Shown here: in pieces, positions 42,435 to 55,333 of the stretch
Layout of the letters: every line of letters starts with the position of its first letter
Position numbering within the stretch: position 1 is the first letter of the stretch
DNA from: Lepisosteus oculatus
Taxonomy: Eukaryota > Chordata > Actinopteri > Semionotiformes > Lepisosteidae
Length of the DNA stretch: 64,000 nucleotides
Reading direction: 5' to 3'
Assembly: GCF_040954835.1 (NCBI RefSeq)
Contig: NC_090704.1
Span: forward strand, 36,398,979-36,462,978
The notes under the pieces: model-generated
The model's database searches: none
Seen by the model: only the letters and a program-made list of their open reading frames with translations
Told to the model about the DNA's origin: nothing
Made by a program: the position numbers and the translations under genes

Positions 42435-45400
42435 CCCTGTGCACCACCAGATAAAGGTGCATGTAAAGACAGTAATTACAAGGACAGCCATAGACACACT
42501 GATGATGAATAAAATCTGATTGATGTTTTTTCTTCTGTGGCACTCTTCCATTGGGTCTTTTTCTACAAGGAGACAGCAGGAAGGTGTTAAATGCAACCAT
42601 GTTTAAAGGTTCATGCCTGAAGTAGTTAACCAAGTACATGGCTTGTAACACTTACTCTTGTACTCCTGAACAGTCTATTTATTGTACTCTTCACACCCTA
42701 TTTTTTGCTTGTCTAGATATTGCTTTTCTGTATCTCCTTGACTCATCATTTACACAGTGCGGTGCAAGCATTACTTTTTCATTCTGTTCTCTTTTCTTGG
42801 AACTTAACACAAATGTATTTTCTATACTATTCAACTTTACACTTAAGTTGATTCTGTTCAATATTTAGTTGACTAGATAATCTTCCATCAATCAACCCAT
42901 CTGTTTTCTAACTACTTTGTGTAATACAGGATCACCAGAGCCTATCCTGGTAAGCAACAGGTGCAAGGCAGAATACACCCTAGGCAGATTACCAATCCAT
43001 TACAGAGCAGACAGACACAGACACAAACACACACACTAACTACAGGGCCAATTTTTCCAGAAGCCAATTAACCTAGCCAATTACCTGTCTTTGGTCTGAG
43101 GGAGAAAACCAGAGCACCCAGAGCAAATCATGCAAAGATGGGGAGAACATACAAACTCCACACAGACAACAACTCAGGAATCAAATCCCAGGGCCCAGAA
43201 CTGCAAGGCAGCAATGCTAACCACTGTGCCACCATGCTGCTTAAATAATTTTGGATAAAGTAATAATATAATAATGCTGATAATACTATATACTACTGCC
43301 ACCATGACTACTACTGCTACTACTATTAATATAAACATACCTTTCATATCCTTCCACAATGTTAGAGTTTTTTATGTAAGTTAATTTCACAGTGTTAGTT
43401 AATTTCTGTAATTAAAAGCTTTACTTATGTACAAGTCATATGCAATAACAGACATCAGCATTGACGTTTCCTGTCAGCAAAAATCAGCAAATGTCTTTTC
43501 TCACTTCCACTTCCTCTCTATTAAAAGCCAAAACGTCATTACTTTATCTAGTTCACAGTTTCCGAATACTGGCCTTTGTGGACAAGTCTGTCTCCTAATT
43601 ATGGAGGGTAACTGTAGCCATAATTAAACAATTTTGAATTGCCCGGACACAGCTGAAAGTTATATTTAGTCACATACCATTTACAATAACCTTTAAATAC
43701 AATATACAATATCTATTGAGCTTAAATATTTGTGAGTAATGTCAGATTCAGGCACTTGCAGAAATTAAATCAAAGCAAATCGGGCTCTGAGATTAGTGAT
43801 TAGTGGTTTACGTCTCCTCAGAGAAACATGGAGCAAAGAGCACAGCTGAAATGTTAAGTAAAAATTCATCTCACTTTAATTTGAACTTCACTAAATAATA
43901 AACTGGCAAAAGTAATTTTAAAAGGATATTTGAAAGCCTTAAATACAGAAATCTGTTAATTCTCAGCAAGACAACTAGTTACTAGGAAAAGAAAATTAGG
44001 AACTTGGTAGAGTTCCCCTAAATGGTTCAATTAGCTTCAGTAATTCTTCTTCTGATGTAGGTTAAAACTCCTCAACAGAGCATGCAATTAATAAGTGATG
44101 TACAACAGCCGTCAGTGAGGCAGTCTTCCTTTTGAAACCTCTGAAACATATCAAAACGCGGTCACTATCAAAACCTCGGCTCTACAATTTATGCTTGTGA
44201 AGAAGAAAACTACTGTGGTGTGGTGGTACATCACACAAGACCCAGTGGCACTGACTGGGTTTGCAGGCAAAACTAGAAGTTACGCCTGGCTTGAACAAGA
44301 AGTCAGACCACTGGTTCTCAATCCTGACCTTCTGGGTACCACTATGTCTGCTAGGTTTTGTTCCAACTGACCCCTAAATTACTGGTGCTTATTAATGATG
44401 GCAATCCACCTGCCTGCTTGTTTAGGCTTATTTTCTTCACACAAGTCTTGGTTTCACTAATACACTATCTAAAGTATATTTCCAACCACTTCAGCACACA
44501 GTACTTTATGCTGTCTTCCCTCAAATTCTTCAATTAAATGTGCTTCCTTATTTCTGGTTAAAAGAAATAACACGATCAGTTAATGATATACAGGCACAGG
44601 AATGATATTGTGTCTAGCATCCTCAGAATGAGTGTTTATTTTTCATTTTGTTTATTTATTAAGTGGAATTGATTCCGTTTTAGCTGACAAACCTAAATAA
44701 GGGTATTATGCATGTCTGTGGCGACTTGCTGTTATTGGGATTAGAAGGACTGTGGAAAACAATTTAGAATGTTTGGGTTGCATTCTTGTGGGCATGTGTT
44801 GTTTGTTAAAATAACAGTAAGCTGAGGTTTGCACTCACCTCTGGTTCATGTCTGATTCTTGAACTTGAATAAACAAGATTTCCCACAAGAGAACACAACA
44901 GAAGGGTGCTCTGAAACTCAGTAGCAGGCATAGGGTTGATTCCATTTCCAAATCTCATAATTTTTTAACAGTGCAAAACAAATGTAAAAAGTTGTCTCAA
45001 AAAGAAAATCTAAAATAATTTCCCTGTTATTAAAATAAGGCTGGAACAAAAAACAGAAGATACAGTGTTCCTCCAAAACTACGGGGTGACTTAAAATCAT
45101 ACTCAAATCTAACGGCAGGGCAGAATGACACCAGCGCTCCTGTAAGAGCAGAGCACCAGACTAGAACACTCAGCCCCTGTCCTCAGTGAGACCAGACACT
45201 TGAACCCTGATGTTACAAGATATTCGCTAAAACCACCTGAGTCAGTCAAAGAAGCACATAGTGAAATTAAAATAATGACCAAACAATGAAACAGGTCAGT
45301 AGTATATGACTTTGATGCCTGCAGCTTAGCTTCTGGTGAACATTTAAACACATCTCATATTTAATTGCATTTAGCAGCTCACAGGCACATGGGTTATACT

Positions 45401-48400
45401 ATAATTTCAGTCTCATAAGAAACCTATTCTACGGTGACCACTTTTAAAAGCAATTACATTTCATGATAGTGTTGCTTTCTGTTTACATACAAAACCGATT
45501 CCTGTGGGGCGATCTATGTCTATTACTAGTCTAAAGTCTATTACTTTAGAGTCTTCAGTTGTATCATTAACAACTGCTTTATTTCTCTTCACTGAAAGAG
45601 AAACATCCAGACTCAAACTGTACTTATTTCATCAATGTCTTTCAGATGACTGGCTGAGGACAGTAGTAGGTGTTGCGTGTCAAGAAAAAGATTACCCATA
45701 AATCCATTCATGCATCTTATAACAGCTTTATCCGAATCAGGGCCGTGGGAGAGCCAGAGCCTTTCCCAGGAAGCAATGGGCACAAGGCAGGGCACACCCA
45801 GGACGGGATGCCACTCTATCACAGGGCACATATAGACAAAAACACACACTAACACCAGGACCAATTTTTCCAGAACCCAATGAACCTGTCAGTATGTTTT
45901 TGGATTTTGGGAGAAAACCAGAGCACCCAGAAGAAACGTATGGGAACACGGGCAGAACAGATGAAATACCCAGATGAACAGGGGGAACACATACAAATTC
46001 CATGCAGATAGCACCCCTGGAACAGAACTGGGCCACAGTGCTGTGAGGCAGGGATGCTAACCACTGCACCAGCATGCTGTTCAGAACTCTAAACTGAGTG
46101 TTTCTGCTAGATGAGCACCAGAGTTGAATCCGTGCTGCAACCATCCCTTGATGTGGTCAAGTTGCTTGTGTCTGCTTAATATGTAATCTACTAAGCACAA
46201 TTGTTTAGCATGGTTTTTGAGATTGTGTCATTTGTGTGTTCTATGTCAGATGAAATCAAGATTACCATGGTGGCTTTCAAAGCTGCTTCATGCAGCTGAG
46301 CAGAACGTGATGAGATAAGACAAAACTGATAAGAAAGGCTGCAAAGCAGAGGAGGCTGTTCAGTCCGTCTTGCTCATTTGAAGAAATGCAGAAAGACAGC
46401 AATACAGAAATGGAAAAGGGAATTAAATTCAAGTAGTTTTGTTCACAAAACTTTAAGAAATAAGATCAACTATTTTTTAAGGTGACAAAATTAGAGCATG
46501 TGATGCACTGGAGAAGAAAGTAATAAAGATATTGTAAACTAAAAATATTTTTCAGAAACGCACACTTACAGTTCTACAATGATGTAGCAGGTCCTCCTAG
46601 CAGGCATGTAAACTCATTTCCTACATAGTAGTCTTGGCTTTTGCTCTTGCTTGATCTTTCATATAGCTTTGTTAATCTTAACTCAGGATAAATTGGACTA
46701 ATTTCATTCTTGGATGGACAGGTTTTTAATCTAAAAATCTAAAAAATAATTAGTGCTTTTAAATGAGATACATCATTTGTGGAATGTATATTAGGATGTA
46801 AGTCTGACACACTTATCCAAATGCACTAGCATTTCTTTCTTCTGTGACTGTACCTTTCACAATGATCATTGTGCCGTTGCTGTCGTAGTTTATCATCTGG
46901 GCTTTCTCCATGTCCAGTTTGCTCCAGGTGCAGTAGTATGCGTCACTGTCCCTGACTGTCAGCTGGGAGATAAGGAACACAAAATCACAACACTGGCCTT
47001 TCACAGACAGCCGGTGTTGATACTGATTAACTACAGTGCTCGTCATGTTTGAAAGAAACACGTAGAGGACATCCATTTTTTGGGCATAGCGACGCCTCAG
47101 ATACAGGCCATCCATTTCCTTCAAAGATGTTGCACATCGGATTTCGGCTGAGGAATTTTCCTTTTGGGATATTAGACCTGGCATTTGGGAGACACTGGGT
47201 CCTACAGAGAAATCAATATGGAATAGGTTAGCATGCAGTCTAAAAACTGGAAATACTCTTGCTGCTAACACTAGTAATCAGAAGTAATCAGAAGACATAT
47301 GTATTCTCATTCTATACAACAGATGTTGGTACAGTATATCCCAGCTATGAACAGCTATGGTATTTCACAAAGCTGTTTCAGAATGTTCATAATTTGTTCA
47401 TTTTTGTTAAGTCAATAAAAAATAATTTTAGCAAAAATAGATTTTGTTTATTGTCTTTGCTTACCAAAGCACTGTGTTTGTGCAAACATTTTGTTAACAA
47501 TTTTTTATAATATGAGTACCCATTAATACCTTTAAGATAGTTACCTGTATGAAGCACAGCATTTTGAATCTGTTAAACTTTTAAGATTTTTTACTAATTA
47601 AATACATTTTAATGAGTGTTATTAATATTATTGCTGTACTATTACTGTGCTCAAAATACTAAAGTACAGTATTACAACATTACTACAGCTGCTTTTTTTA
47701 AATATATATTTATAAAAGAAATTCAATCACTAAAAACATCATATAAGCCCAAATACTGTATATAGAAACTAGTGTAAATCTTTCCTAAGTACAGCCTTAA
47801 CTTTGAGTTGTCCTGCAAAAAGTTTAGTTCACAAAACAGGAAACAGAATTAAAACATAGTCCTGGTATGCAGGATATTCAGAAAGGTGTGATGAGTCTGA
47901 GCAAGCTGTAGAGCAGAGGCTCACAAGTCTGACTAACCACACAATTAACCCCCAGGGATCACGACAGGAAGTGCGCCTTGTTGCTGAAGACAGCCGGGGA
48001 CTCAGGTATCAGTGCTGTTTGTCACTTTCCTGAACTCTAAATTCCTTGTCCTTGTTTCTCTGCTCTTAAAACCACTGACACTTTCCATTAACCCAGGTTA
48101 TTTTTCCTTACAGTTTCAACAAATAGGATTACCACCTTTAATTCAAAACATTTGTGTTGTACACTGTGAATGACTGGGCATCTATTCCTTGCCCGGATTT
48201 TCTGCGAGACGTTTTATAATAATAATAATAATAAACTTTATTTTTTTAGTTTTAGTTACATGACAGCATTGAAATGCTTATGTGTTATTTTCTAAGTGGA
48301 AATGAATGGATATTAAAAAATAATAAATCTGCAATGATAAAATTTTATCTGTTAATACATTAATAAACTGCCCATGAAATACCTATAGGATTTAAATCTT

Positions 48401-50617
48401 CTGTACCTTTATAGAGATCAGCAGATAAACGAACAGATATAAGTTGTCAGGATATTTCTTCTGCTTTACAGTAATTACTGTCACCTGTTTGTGTCATTCA
48501 TAACTTAACTAATTACGGAATAAGAATATGCTGCATATCCTGGATATGCTGCAGAATTAGGTCATTCAGTGCATTGACACACTGTTTTAATAAAGTATTT
48601 CTCGGAATGTAGAGTAAAGCTATTTAAAAAACTAAAGAAACGGAAGGAAAAATGCCACATTGATAAGTTTAGCTGTGGTTTTTAGAAATTCAGCTAATTG
48701 TGTCTGCAAATTGACGTAAGTGAAACATCTTTTGTTGCGCCACATTAAAGTCTTAGTAATTTTTAACATTTAGGAATATATCCCACGAATAGAACAGCTG
48801 CAATTTTTTTCTTACAAAACAGTTGTCACATTACTAGGAATTTCGCTATACTTGTGTATTTGACACAATACCTGTGTATTTGACTAATTCCTAATTTTTA
48901 AAAATGTTTTTTTTTATGGCAAAATGCATGAAAGAAGTACTTCAGTTCCCTTTGCCTTCAAATTCTTTGTTGTACTGTATGTAAGCTTTCAATTACTTCA
49001 TCAAACCTTTCCCACCCTCTCACAGTATTCTTTCCACTCCTGGTCAGCCTACTGTAGGTTGCGTTGGGCAGACTCAGCCCTGCTACCATTCCCATTTGTT
49101 ATTTGTAAAAAATAACAATATATGTATATTTGTACAAAAATACAGGGAGAAGTCTGCCCTGAGCTTGAACACAATCTTTCATGCTATATCCATTCCACTT
49201 GTGCATGGTTGCTTACCTTAGTTGTATGACTAAGATTTTTTACATTGACCAACCTCTTCTGATGGTTTTGGACTCAATGTGAACTCCCTGGCAAAGTTCA
49301 GAATTCATTCCTAAACTGTGTATGAAAAGTTAAAACCAGGCAGTTGTTTTATAACCGCTTCCAGTTATTAAGGGAGTTCCACTAAGTTCTGTCTTGATCT
49401 TTTTTTTAATTTGAGCTGCTCCCTGAAACAAGGCATTGGACTTATTGCCTTAAACATTATATCAGATGCCCATATTCCCCATCATGGACCATGGGGAAAT
49501 TTAATGTTGCCATTCTAAATAAAACTGCATGTGGAAGAAGAATTGATTGACTGGGCCTTTCTCCATACAAGACAATAACTTTCTTGTTTAAAATCAATTT
49601 AATAATAATAACTGAAATGCAATTATCTGTGACATTTTACTTTGGCACTGTCAGTGGCTGGAACAATCTGCAGATTGAGTATCATACAGTTCTGAGCTTG
49701 ATCTAAGTTGTGTGACTAAGACTTGAAACATACACTGTTGTCCACCGTCACTTCCTGTTTTCTTATGTCCCGTCCTGTTGTGGTATTATTTTTTTAATTA
49801 ATTGTTCTTTCCTTTCTTTCATGACTTTGATTTCTGTGCAACCCAGGTGTGAGCCTCTTAGCCAGATCTATATAGTTCATTAAGAAATGAATGCTTTTTT
49901 GTCAAACATTTACACAGAAGCAGCAGTTAAAAGTCAGTGTCTGGTATGGTGTGTTTCCCTGCATGTTTAATGGAATGCATTTTCATTTCATTTTTTAAAA
50001 TGAAGGCTATTTTCACTGAAAGAAGAAGCAGACATCAAAGCTAAAAAGGATCAGCTCTGCTTGCATGAGCTTGTACCCAGTTCAGAGCTTTGTTTGTGGT
50101 TGGCAATGACCTTGTACATGCTCTTACATTCTGCACCCAGGTTGAAAGGGTCTTTTTTCAGTCTATTTGCTCTTTAGCTGTTTCAGATTATGAGGTGAAG
50201 AGAGATCAAATTTGAACATATTTCTTGCCTATAAAACATTACAGGTTACACCAAAGCACAACATTTTGGTTAACTTTATTTTCTCTAGATTTCCTCAGTT
50301 ATCCTTTGCCCATTGCACCATATGCAGCAATGGATCTTAAAAAGTCGAAGATCAAACAGTGGTGCTGTTGTTTTCATACTAGACAGACAGGAGTTTTGTC
50401 AATACCTATTGAAAGCTGTTTCAATGCAATCATGACCACAGCTGTAACAGTACGGTTCTACAGGTATTTTAGCTATAATAGGCTCAGAAATGTCAATTTA
50501 GTTGTCTTGTATATGCCACGCAAAATTACATTTAAGGAGACAGTACTAACCTTCTTGACACTGTGCTGTGAGTAAGGTGATGAAAAACATCCACAGGACA
50601 GTCATCATTCTTTTCAT
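42435..50617 (-). CDS. CD7-like immunoglobulin-superfamily membrane protein (3 exons found; last exon missing)
   Basis: A probable lymphocyte-type surface receptor. Exons (minus strand): 50617-50551, 47201-46854, 42562-42435; all GT/AG with phases that match, giving 181 codons so far. Residues 1-20 are a signal peptide (MKRMMTVLWMFFITLLTAQC). Residues 24-138 form one V-type Ig domain: Cys45 pairs with Cys113 in a DSDAYYC motif. The usual core Trp is replaced in GLYLRRRY, as in CD7, whose V domain has a similar YLR motif. NSS38-40, NMT74-76 and NGT131-133 are N-glycosylation sequons. A 15-residue stalk leads to a single helix at about 155-176 (LFIISVSMAVLVITVFTCTF). The frame reaches a good donor (GGG|GTAAGT) after residue 181, so a cytoplasmic exon must follow; none is convincing between 38 and 42.4 kb. 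The CD7 assignment is an inference from architecture and that motif; other single-V receptors are possible. Confidence 0.75.
42885..43241 (-). repeat. tRNA-derived SINE, near full length
   Basis: A good copy of the family. Its minus strand begins with a tRNA-like head (TGGTTAGCATTGCTGCCTTG, box A region) and a decayed box B. The plus strand shows GGGGAGAACATACAAACTCC and CAATTTTTCCAGAAGCCAAT. It lies in the CD7-like gene's intron between exons 3 and 2. Confidence 0.8.
44305..44420. repeat. Fragment of an interspersed repeat
   Basis: CACTGGTTCTCAATCCTGAC followed by TTTTGTTCCAACTGACCCC resembles the start of a common fish transposon-derived repeat related in style to the 16.6 kb element. No matching right end was found. 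Confidence 0.35.
45700..46080 (-). repeat. tRNA-derived SINE with small internal duplication
   Basis: Same family, with CCAGAGCCTTTCCCAGGAAG, GGACGGGATGCCACTCTATC and AACCACTGCACCAGCATGCT landmarks. The region around 45945-45990 repeats the 'GGGAACACGGGCAGAACA / AACAGGGGGAACACAT' motif, suggesting an internal duplication of about 35 bases in this copy. Confidence 0.75.
48216..48232 (+). repeat. (AAT)n microsatellite
   Basis: About five uninterrupted AAT units in intron 1 of the CD7-like gene. Confidence 0.8.
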
Positions 50618-51126
50618 CTTGAAGATGTCTCTGTCACCTTGGTTGCAAATCAACTACCACAGATCAGTTCACATAAGCTCTTTAAGTGTGACAGAGGCTG
50701 CTTTGAATAAAAAAAAGAGTGTAATGAAAGAAAACAAGGTGGGTGGTGTGGTGTGAGAGCCCTTTAACTGTCAGGAAGTAGAGTCTCTGTTCTCCCGTGA
50801 TGTCTTTGCTTGAGGTTTTTTTTGCTCATGCAGATCTGGTGCTTGTAAGCACTTAGAGATTCTCCACAAAGGTGTCAATTCAGATGTCAGATTCAGTCCC
50901 TGGAGATATGAAGTATCTGCTGGTTTTGAGTCAGGCCAAATTCTTTTTGGCCTAATTCTAATTGGTTTAACCTTATTTTTTTAGATTTTAACCACACGAA
51001 AATTACAGCATTTACCATAAGCTTAAGTATGAATGCAATTCGATGAATTAATCCTTTAATAATTTCCTGGCCTGGATATGTCTCTTGCCTTAAACAAACA
51101 GCTAATAGCAAACCCAACTAGCTTCT

Positions 51127-51487
51127 CATACTATCCATCCATCAGTTTTTTAAAAACTTCATTCAATTCAGGGTTGTGAGGCAGCCAGAGCCTATCCTGG
51201 CAAGCAACAAACACAAGGCAGGATACACCCTGGATGGGATGCCAGTCTATCACAGGGCACACATAGATACTAAAACATGCACACACTCACATTAAAGCTA
51301 AGATTCCCAGGAGCCAGATAACTTACCAGTTTTTGGATTGTGGGAGGAAACCGGAGTACCCAGAGGAAACCTATGCGAATACAGGCAGAACACACAAACT
51401 GTACACAGATAGTACCACAAATCTGTAATTGGACCCAGTGCCCCAGTGACGCAAAGCAACAATGCTAACCACTGTACTGCACACAGC
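51127..51487 (-). repeat. tRNA-derived SINE, near full length
   Basis: Same family, about 500 bases upstream of the CD7-like start codon. The plus strand has CCAGAGCCTATCCTGGCAAG, GGATACACCCTGGATGGGAT, GTGGGAGGAAACCGGAGTAC and AATGCTAACCACTGTACTGC (reverse of box A). Confidence 0.8.
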
Positions 51488-52789
51488 TTTTCATACTAAT
51501 TGAATTCTGAAAAATTTTGGTCATTTCTTTTTAAATTACAGGACCTATGATGCTAAAAACTCAAAACAGCTTGAGGCTACCCTGCGAAAAATTAGGCAAT
51601 TAAGTTGAAAAACATTACCTATTGAATACCCTCTTGGCAGAGCGTGTCGGAAGCTAATGCTGTCAAGTTGGAAATGAAGTGAGGTCAATATCTAAATCTC
51701 ATTACAGAGGTAATCAATCTGTACTATTCTGTAATATTTTATTAATGCTTTTTAATCTCTGATACCCTTAAAAGACCAGAAGGCTTAATATTCTTTGACA
51801 TGACTCTTTAGTATCATCCTGACACTTCTATGGGTTATTATAATAATTGTATAATGCTCAAGAGAAATTAAAAGAAGAGCACAGGAACCACTAACTTAGA
51901 ACATAGGAAAAGACAGAATGAAGGGAAACTATTCCTGTGTCTAACTTGTTTGAGTATTAGTAGGTAGTTCTGAAAATATGTATCCTACTTTTGGATAAAT
52001 TTGATGACTTTTGGATGTGACTCTCTAGTTTGAACCAGACACACATAATTCTTTGTGTAATTCTGAAGTTGTACATTAGGTAGACACTGTGAAGAGATTT
52101 AGGATTTTGAAACACTGTACAGTATATCTTGTATATATGACTGTCCTCCTTGTTCTCAACACTAAACAAATTCAGCAAAATTCACAGACTTTTCTATTCA
52201 TTGGCTTTAATAATCAATTCAGCACAGTCAGCCATTATAGGTTATCTGCCAAAACTGTGCTGATGTCAACATGTTCTTTTTCTGTGATGAACAGTTATTT
52301 AAGAGTTTTGGCACCTTTTATGGGCATTCTGTGTTCCATTGCACAGTCTGTGGTTTTTGTCAGAAAATCACTCACCTTTTTGACACCTCCAAAAATAATC
52401 TTATCACTAGTGGTACTCATTACTCAATAATACAACAGTATCTGATCACATGACTCCTTGATAACTGTCTCTCACAAATGTGGTTCCTAAGTAGAATTTC
52501 TTAAAAATTAAGAAATATTGCCAGTATGGTTTTAGAATTTACTGCAGTGAGGTGAGGTTAGCAATTCAAGGCTATTTATGTATAAAATGTTCAGAGATGT
52601 TTTTTTACATGACTTTAAGTGGTTTCACTGAAAACAGCTTTTGTAACTAGGACCTGCAATAAGTGATAATTTCAACTCTCCTACCATGAGAAATTATAAA
52701 TCCTTTTATGGAAGCTTCCTTCTCCTACAAATACAAATCCACCTAGTAGTGGGCTTTCAAATTTGGATTTAGTATATATGCAAGAGGGC

Positions 52790-53285
52790 GGCTTACTGTA
52801 GTGGTGCAGAGGTTAGCTTTGCTTTGTCCTGGGGTCCTGGGATCAATTCTGAACCTGGACCTGTCCTGCATGGAGTTTGTATGTTCTCCCTGTGATGGCA
52901 GGACATTTCCTATTTCCTATTTCCTAAGTGAAATTTGCATTTCCTAAGTGTGCTCTGGGTTTCGTCCACATTCCAAAGACACTGTGGGATGTTATAGTTC
53001 AAGTAGGTAGCTGCGTCAGCAAGCGTAGGCTGTAAAGAAACAAGTAAAGGTTTATTTAATAAATATTTTATTTCAGAGAAGAAAAGAAACTCAACGTTTT
53101 GGCTGTGGAGCCTTCTTCGGAAGCCCCTTTACTTGAATAAACCTTTACTTGTTCCATTGCATACTGGGATGTTAGTTGACTTCTGTAAAAGCTGACCCTG
53201 CAGTGAGTGTGTGTGTCCGGTCCATGGTCCTCTATGGCCCTGGATTAGATAAAGTGGTTAAAAGATGGATCGAAGGATGGAAGAG
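52790..53285 (+). repeat. tRNA-derived SINE split by a later insertion
   Basis: The left part (52790-52994) has the tRNA-like head (GGTTAGCTTTGC as box A, GGGATCAATTCT as box B) and GGAGTTTGTATGTTCTCCCT. The right part (53166-53285) has the tail ending in GGTTAAAAGATGGATCGAAGG. A 171-base element sits between. A short tandem of TTTCCTA units occurs near 52906-52926. Confidence 0.8.
52995..53165. mobile_element. Element of the inverted-repeat family inserted into a SINE, with 9-base target duplication
   Basis: GGGATGTTA occurs at 52986-52994 and again at 53166-53174, directly flanking the insert. Inside are the inverted arms (AACAAGTAAAGGTTTATT near 53040 and AATAAACCTTTACTTGTT near 53137) and the core CAACGTTTTGGCTGTGGAGC. 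The left flank, CTGCGTCAGCAAGCGTAGGC, matches the far end of the 29.3 kb copy. Confidence 0.7.
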
Positions 53286-53540
53286 TTGATAGCAATATCA
53301 ATATAAATGAGATCAGCAACAGTATAAATAGCATAATGTTTTTACTGTGCTACACTTGCTTGATGTTCCTATTAGAAGCTGTATTTATCTGTTGCCAAGC
53401 AAGCAGAAGAAAGCGCTCTAGAGTTTGTGTGCTGTCACAAAAACAAAGCTGAATGTGGAAGAAGAAATGCACTTACTGCTAATAGTTCAATTAAACAATT
53501 ACAAAAGCTGGTGCAATGAAAACAAATCAACTTTCCTGTA

Positions 53541-53564
53541 CAATAATAATAATAATAATAATAA
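53541..53564 (+). repeat. (AAT)n microsatellite
   Basis: About seven AAT units in AT-rich intergenic DNA. Confidence 0.8.
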
Positions 53565-53976
53565 CACTGAGTAGAGTATTGGACCTAAGAAGTTGCAGGA
53601 TAGTCTCTCACTCTCTCCTTATTGGTATTTACAGAATTAATGAAATTATCGATTTGAAAGAAGTCACAAATATCAGAAATATTACAATTACCACCAATAT
53701 TATACGTAATATGTGAGCATCTAGCCCATTTGTTTAATTTTATTCCTACTGCACTTTTTTGGGCATCTCTACTGCCCTCTTCAGATTAAACAGACTAAAA
53801 CAATAATTCAAAGGACAATGAACAGTCAATCTGTTTGCATATTTTTAATTTTCCATTTTACTTTATAAAAATATTAAAGTCAAAGTTTAAAGCCACACAC
53901 AGCAACATTAATCATGATTGTTTGATACTTCTACAAAATCATCAAAAATAAAAGTACAGTACAGTTTGAGAGGCCT

Positions 53977-54064
53977 TTCACCTGAAGAAGGCTCCACGGC
54001 CGAAACGTTGTGTTTTCCTTCTTCTTTTTTTCAGCATGGCATAAACCTATTACTTGTTCCTATA
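53977..54064. mobile_element. Half copy of the inverted-repeat element family
   Basis: It reads CACCTGAAGAAGGCTCCACG, GCCGAAACGTTGTGTTTTCC, then the arm TCAGCATGGCATAAACCTAT and TACTTGTTCC. This is the same arm as in the 29.3 and 53.0 kb copies, with a better preserved core; the other arm is absent. Confidence 0.6.
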
Positions 54065-55173
54065 CGGTGTTAATGTAACACAACTAATTTTTTAAGCAAA
54101 GAGATGTTGCAAAAGGCAAGCAAATGCACCTTGAGTGCTAACAAACTGTCAAAACTGTATAGCCAGTTCTTTTTCTTTGGGCAGAAATCAGAAAATCAGA
54201 AATCAAGCTCAAACAAATGTATTAATTTAACAAACAGAAAAGCTGAAACCATCTTAGGATGTAGTTTAACTACTCTAGTTGAATCAAAGGATGCTGTATA
54301 TTCATTTAAGTCTATAGGAATGATCTATTACTTCCTGAACAATAAATCATTACGTATTAAAGATTAGGCAGTGATAATTACCAAGACTAAATTAAAAAAG
54401 AGAGAAACAAGTTTACACACATTCATTCTGTAGCTAAATTATGACTGATCACTGATTTATGATTTTTGAAGAGAGTCAAAAAATTGTTTTTGACAAAAGT
54501 CCAAGACAGATATGTCAGGAGAGCTGTGTGAGAAGCCAGGCATCACTGCTATAATAACACCCTGGTAGTGTGTCTCATTGTCTTCTGATGCATTTGAACT
54601 TGATGGACATGGTTAATTGGGTCACAACTGATGATACCTTGACAGAATCCACAACTGACCTTATATGATTAAACCCTTTCTGATTGTCACATGCTGAACA
54701 TTTGTACGATGTTTTTCCAAAGATATACAGTAGTAATGCTACTGGTAACTTCTGCAGTACAGAACTTCACAGTGCCCCAGCAATTTTATAACATGGCTCC
54801 AATGTGGAAGCTCTTGCGATATTAAATTAAAAATCCAAATTGATTTGGATGGTCTTGCATCTCTTTAATCGACATTATACAACAGATAAGAACAAAATGA
54901 AAAAATGAAAAGGAGATTAAAAAACATTAAAAAGAAGATGCTAATCTCAAAAGTGAACCATCTGTTAACCTGTGATGTCCAGTTTCTAGGATCTAGGTGC
55001 TCCATTCAAGATCCTCCAACAATCTTGTTGTTTAGCATTTGTGTTAATGATCATCCAGTGATAACATTTGGCCCTGCTGAATGAATGAAAAGCATGAAAG
55101 GGAAATTAGAATTACTGTTATTGTCACCTTCTGGTTGAACTGCTTTTCTTCATTAACTATATAAATTAGTTAA

Positions 55174-55179
55174 TTTATT
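55174..55179 (-). promoter_or_regulatory. Polyadenylation signal of the B7-like gene
   Basis: AATAAA on the minus strand, 155 bases downstream of the B7-like stop codon. It is the nearest canonical signal. Confidence 0.6.
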
Positions 55180-55333
55180 CTTCAAATGGTAAGCTTATTT
55201 TCCCTATATTTAAGAAAAAAATGTATTCTTTTTCTAATGACATACAGTATGAAATACAGTACATGTACTGTATAGATGTGGTATATCCCAGTGGCCCTGA
55301 TTCCCTCATCAATCATGGTTAAATATATTTTCT

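Larger units (their letters stand above)
50618..55173. other. Intergenic region between the CD7-like and B7-like genes
   Basis: It holds two SINE copies (51.1 kb and a nested one at 52.8-53.3 kb), an AAT microsatellite and a half transposon at 54.0 kb. I see no exon. The promoter of the CD7-like gene should lie in its left part but shows no recognisable core element. Confidence 0.5.

Noticed and set aside
50225-50575. 116-codon plus-strand frame
   Set aside because: Its end is antisense to the signal-peptide exon of the CD7-like gene and no protein family is recognised.
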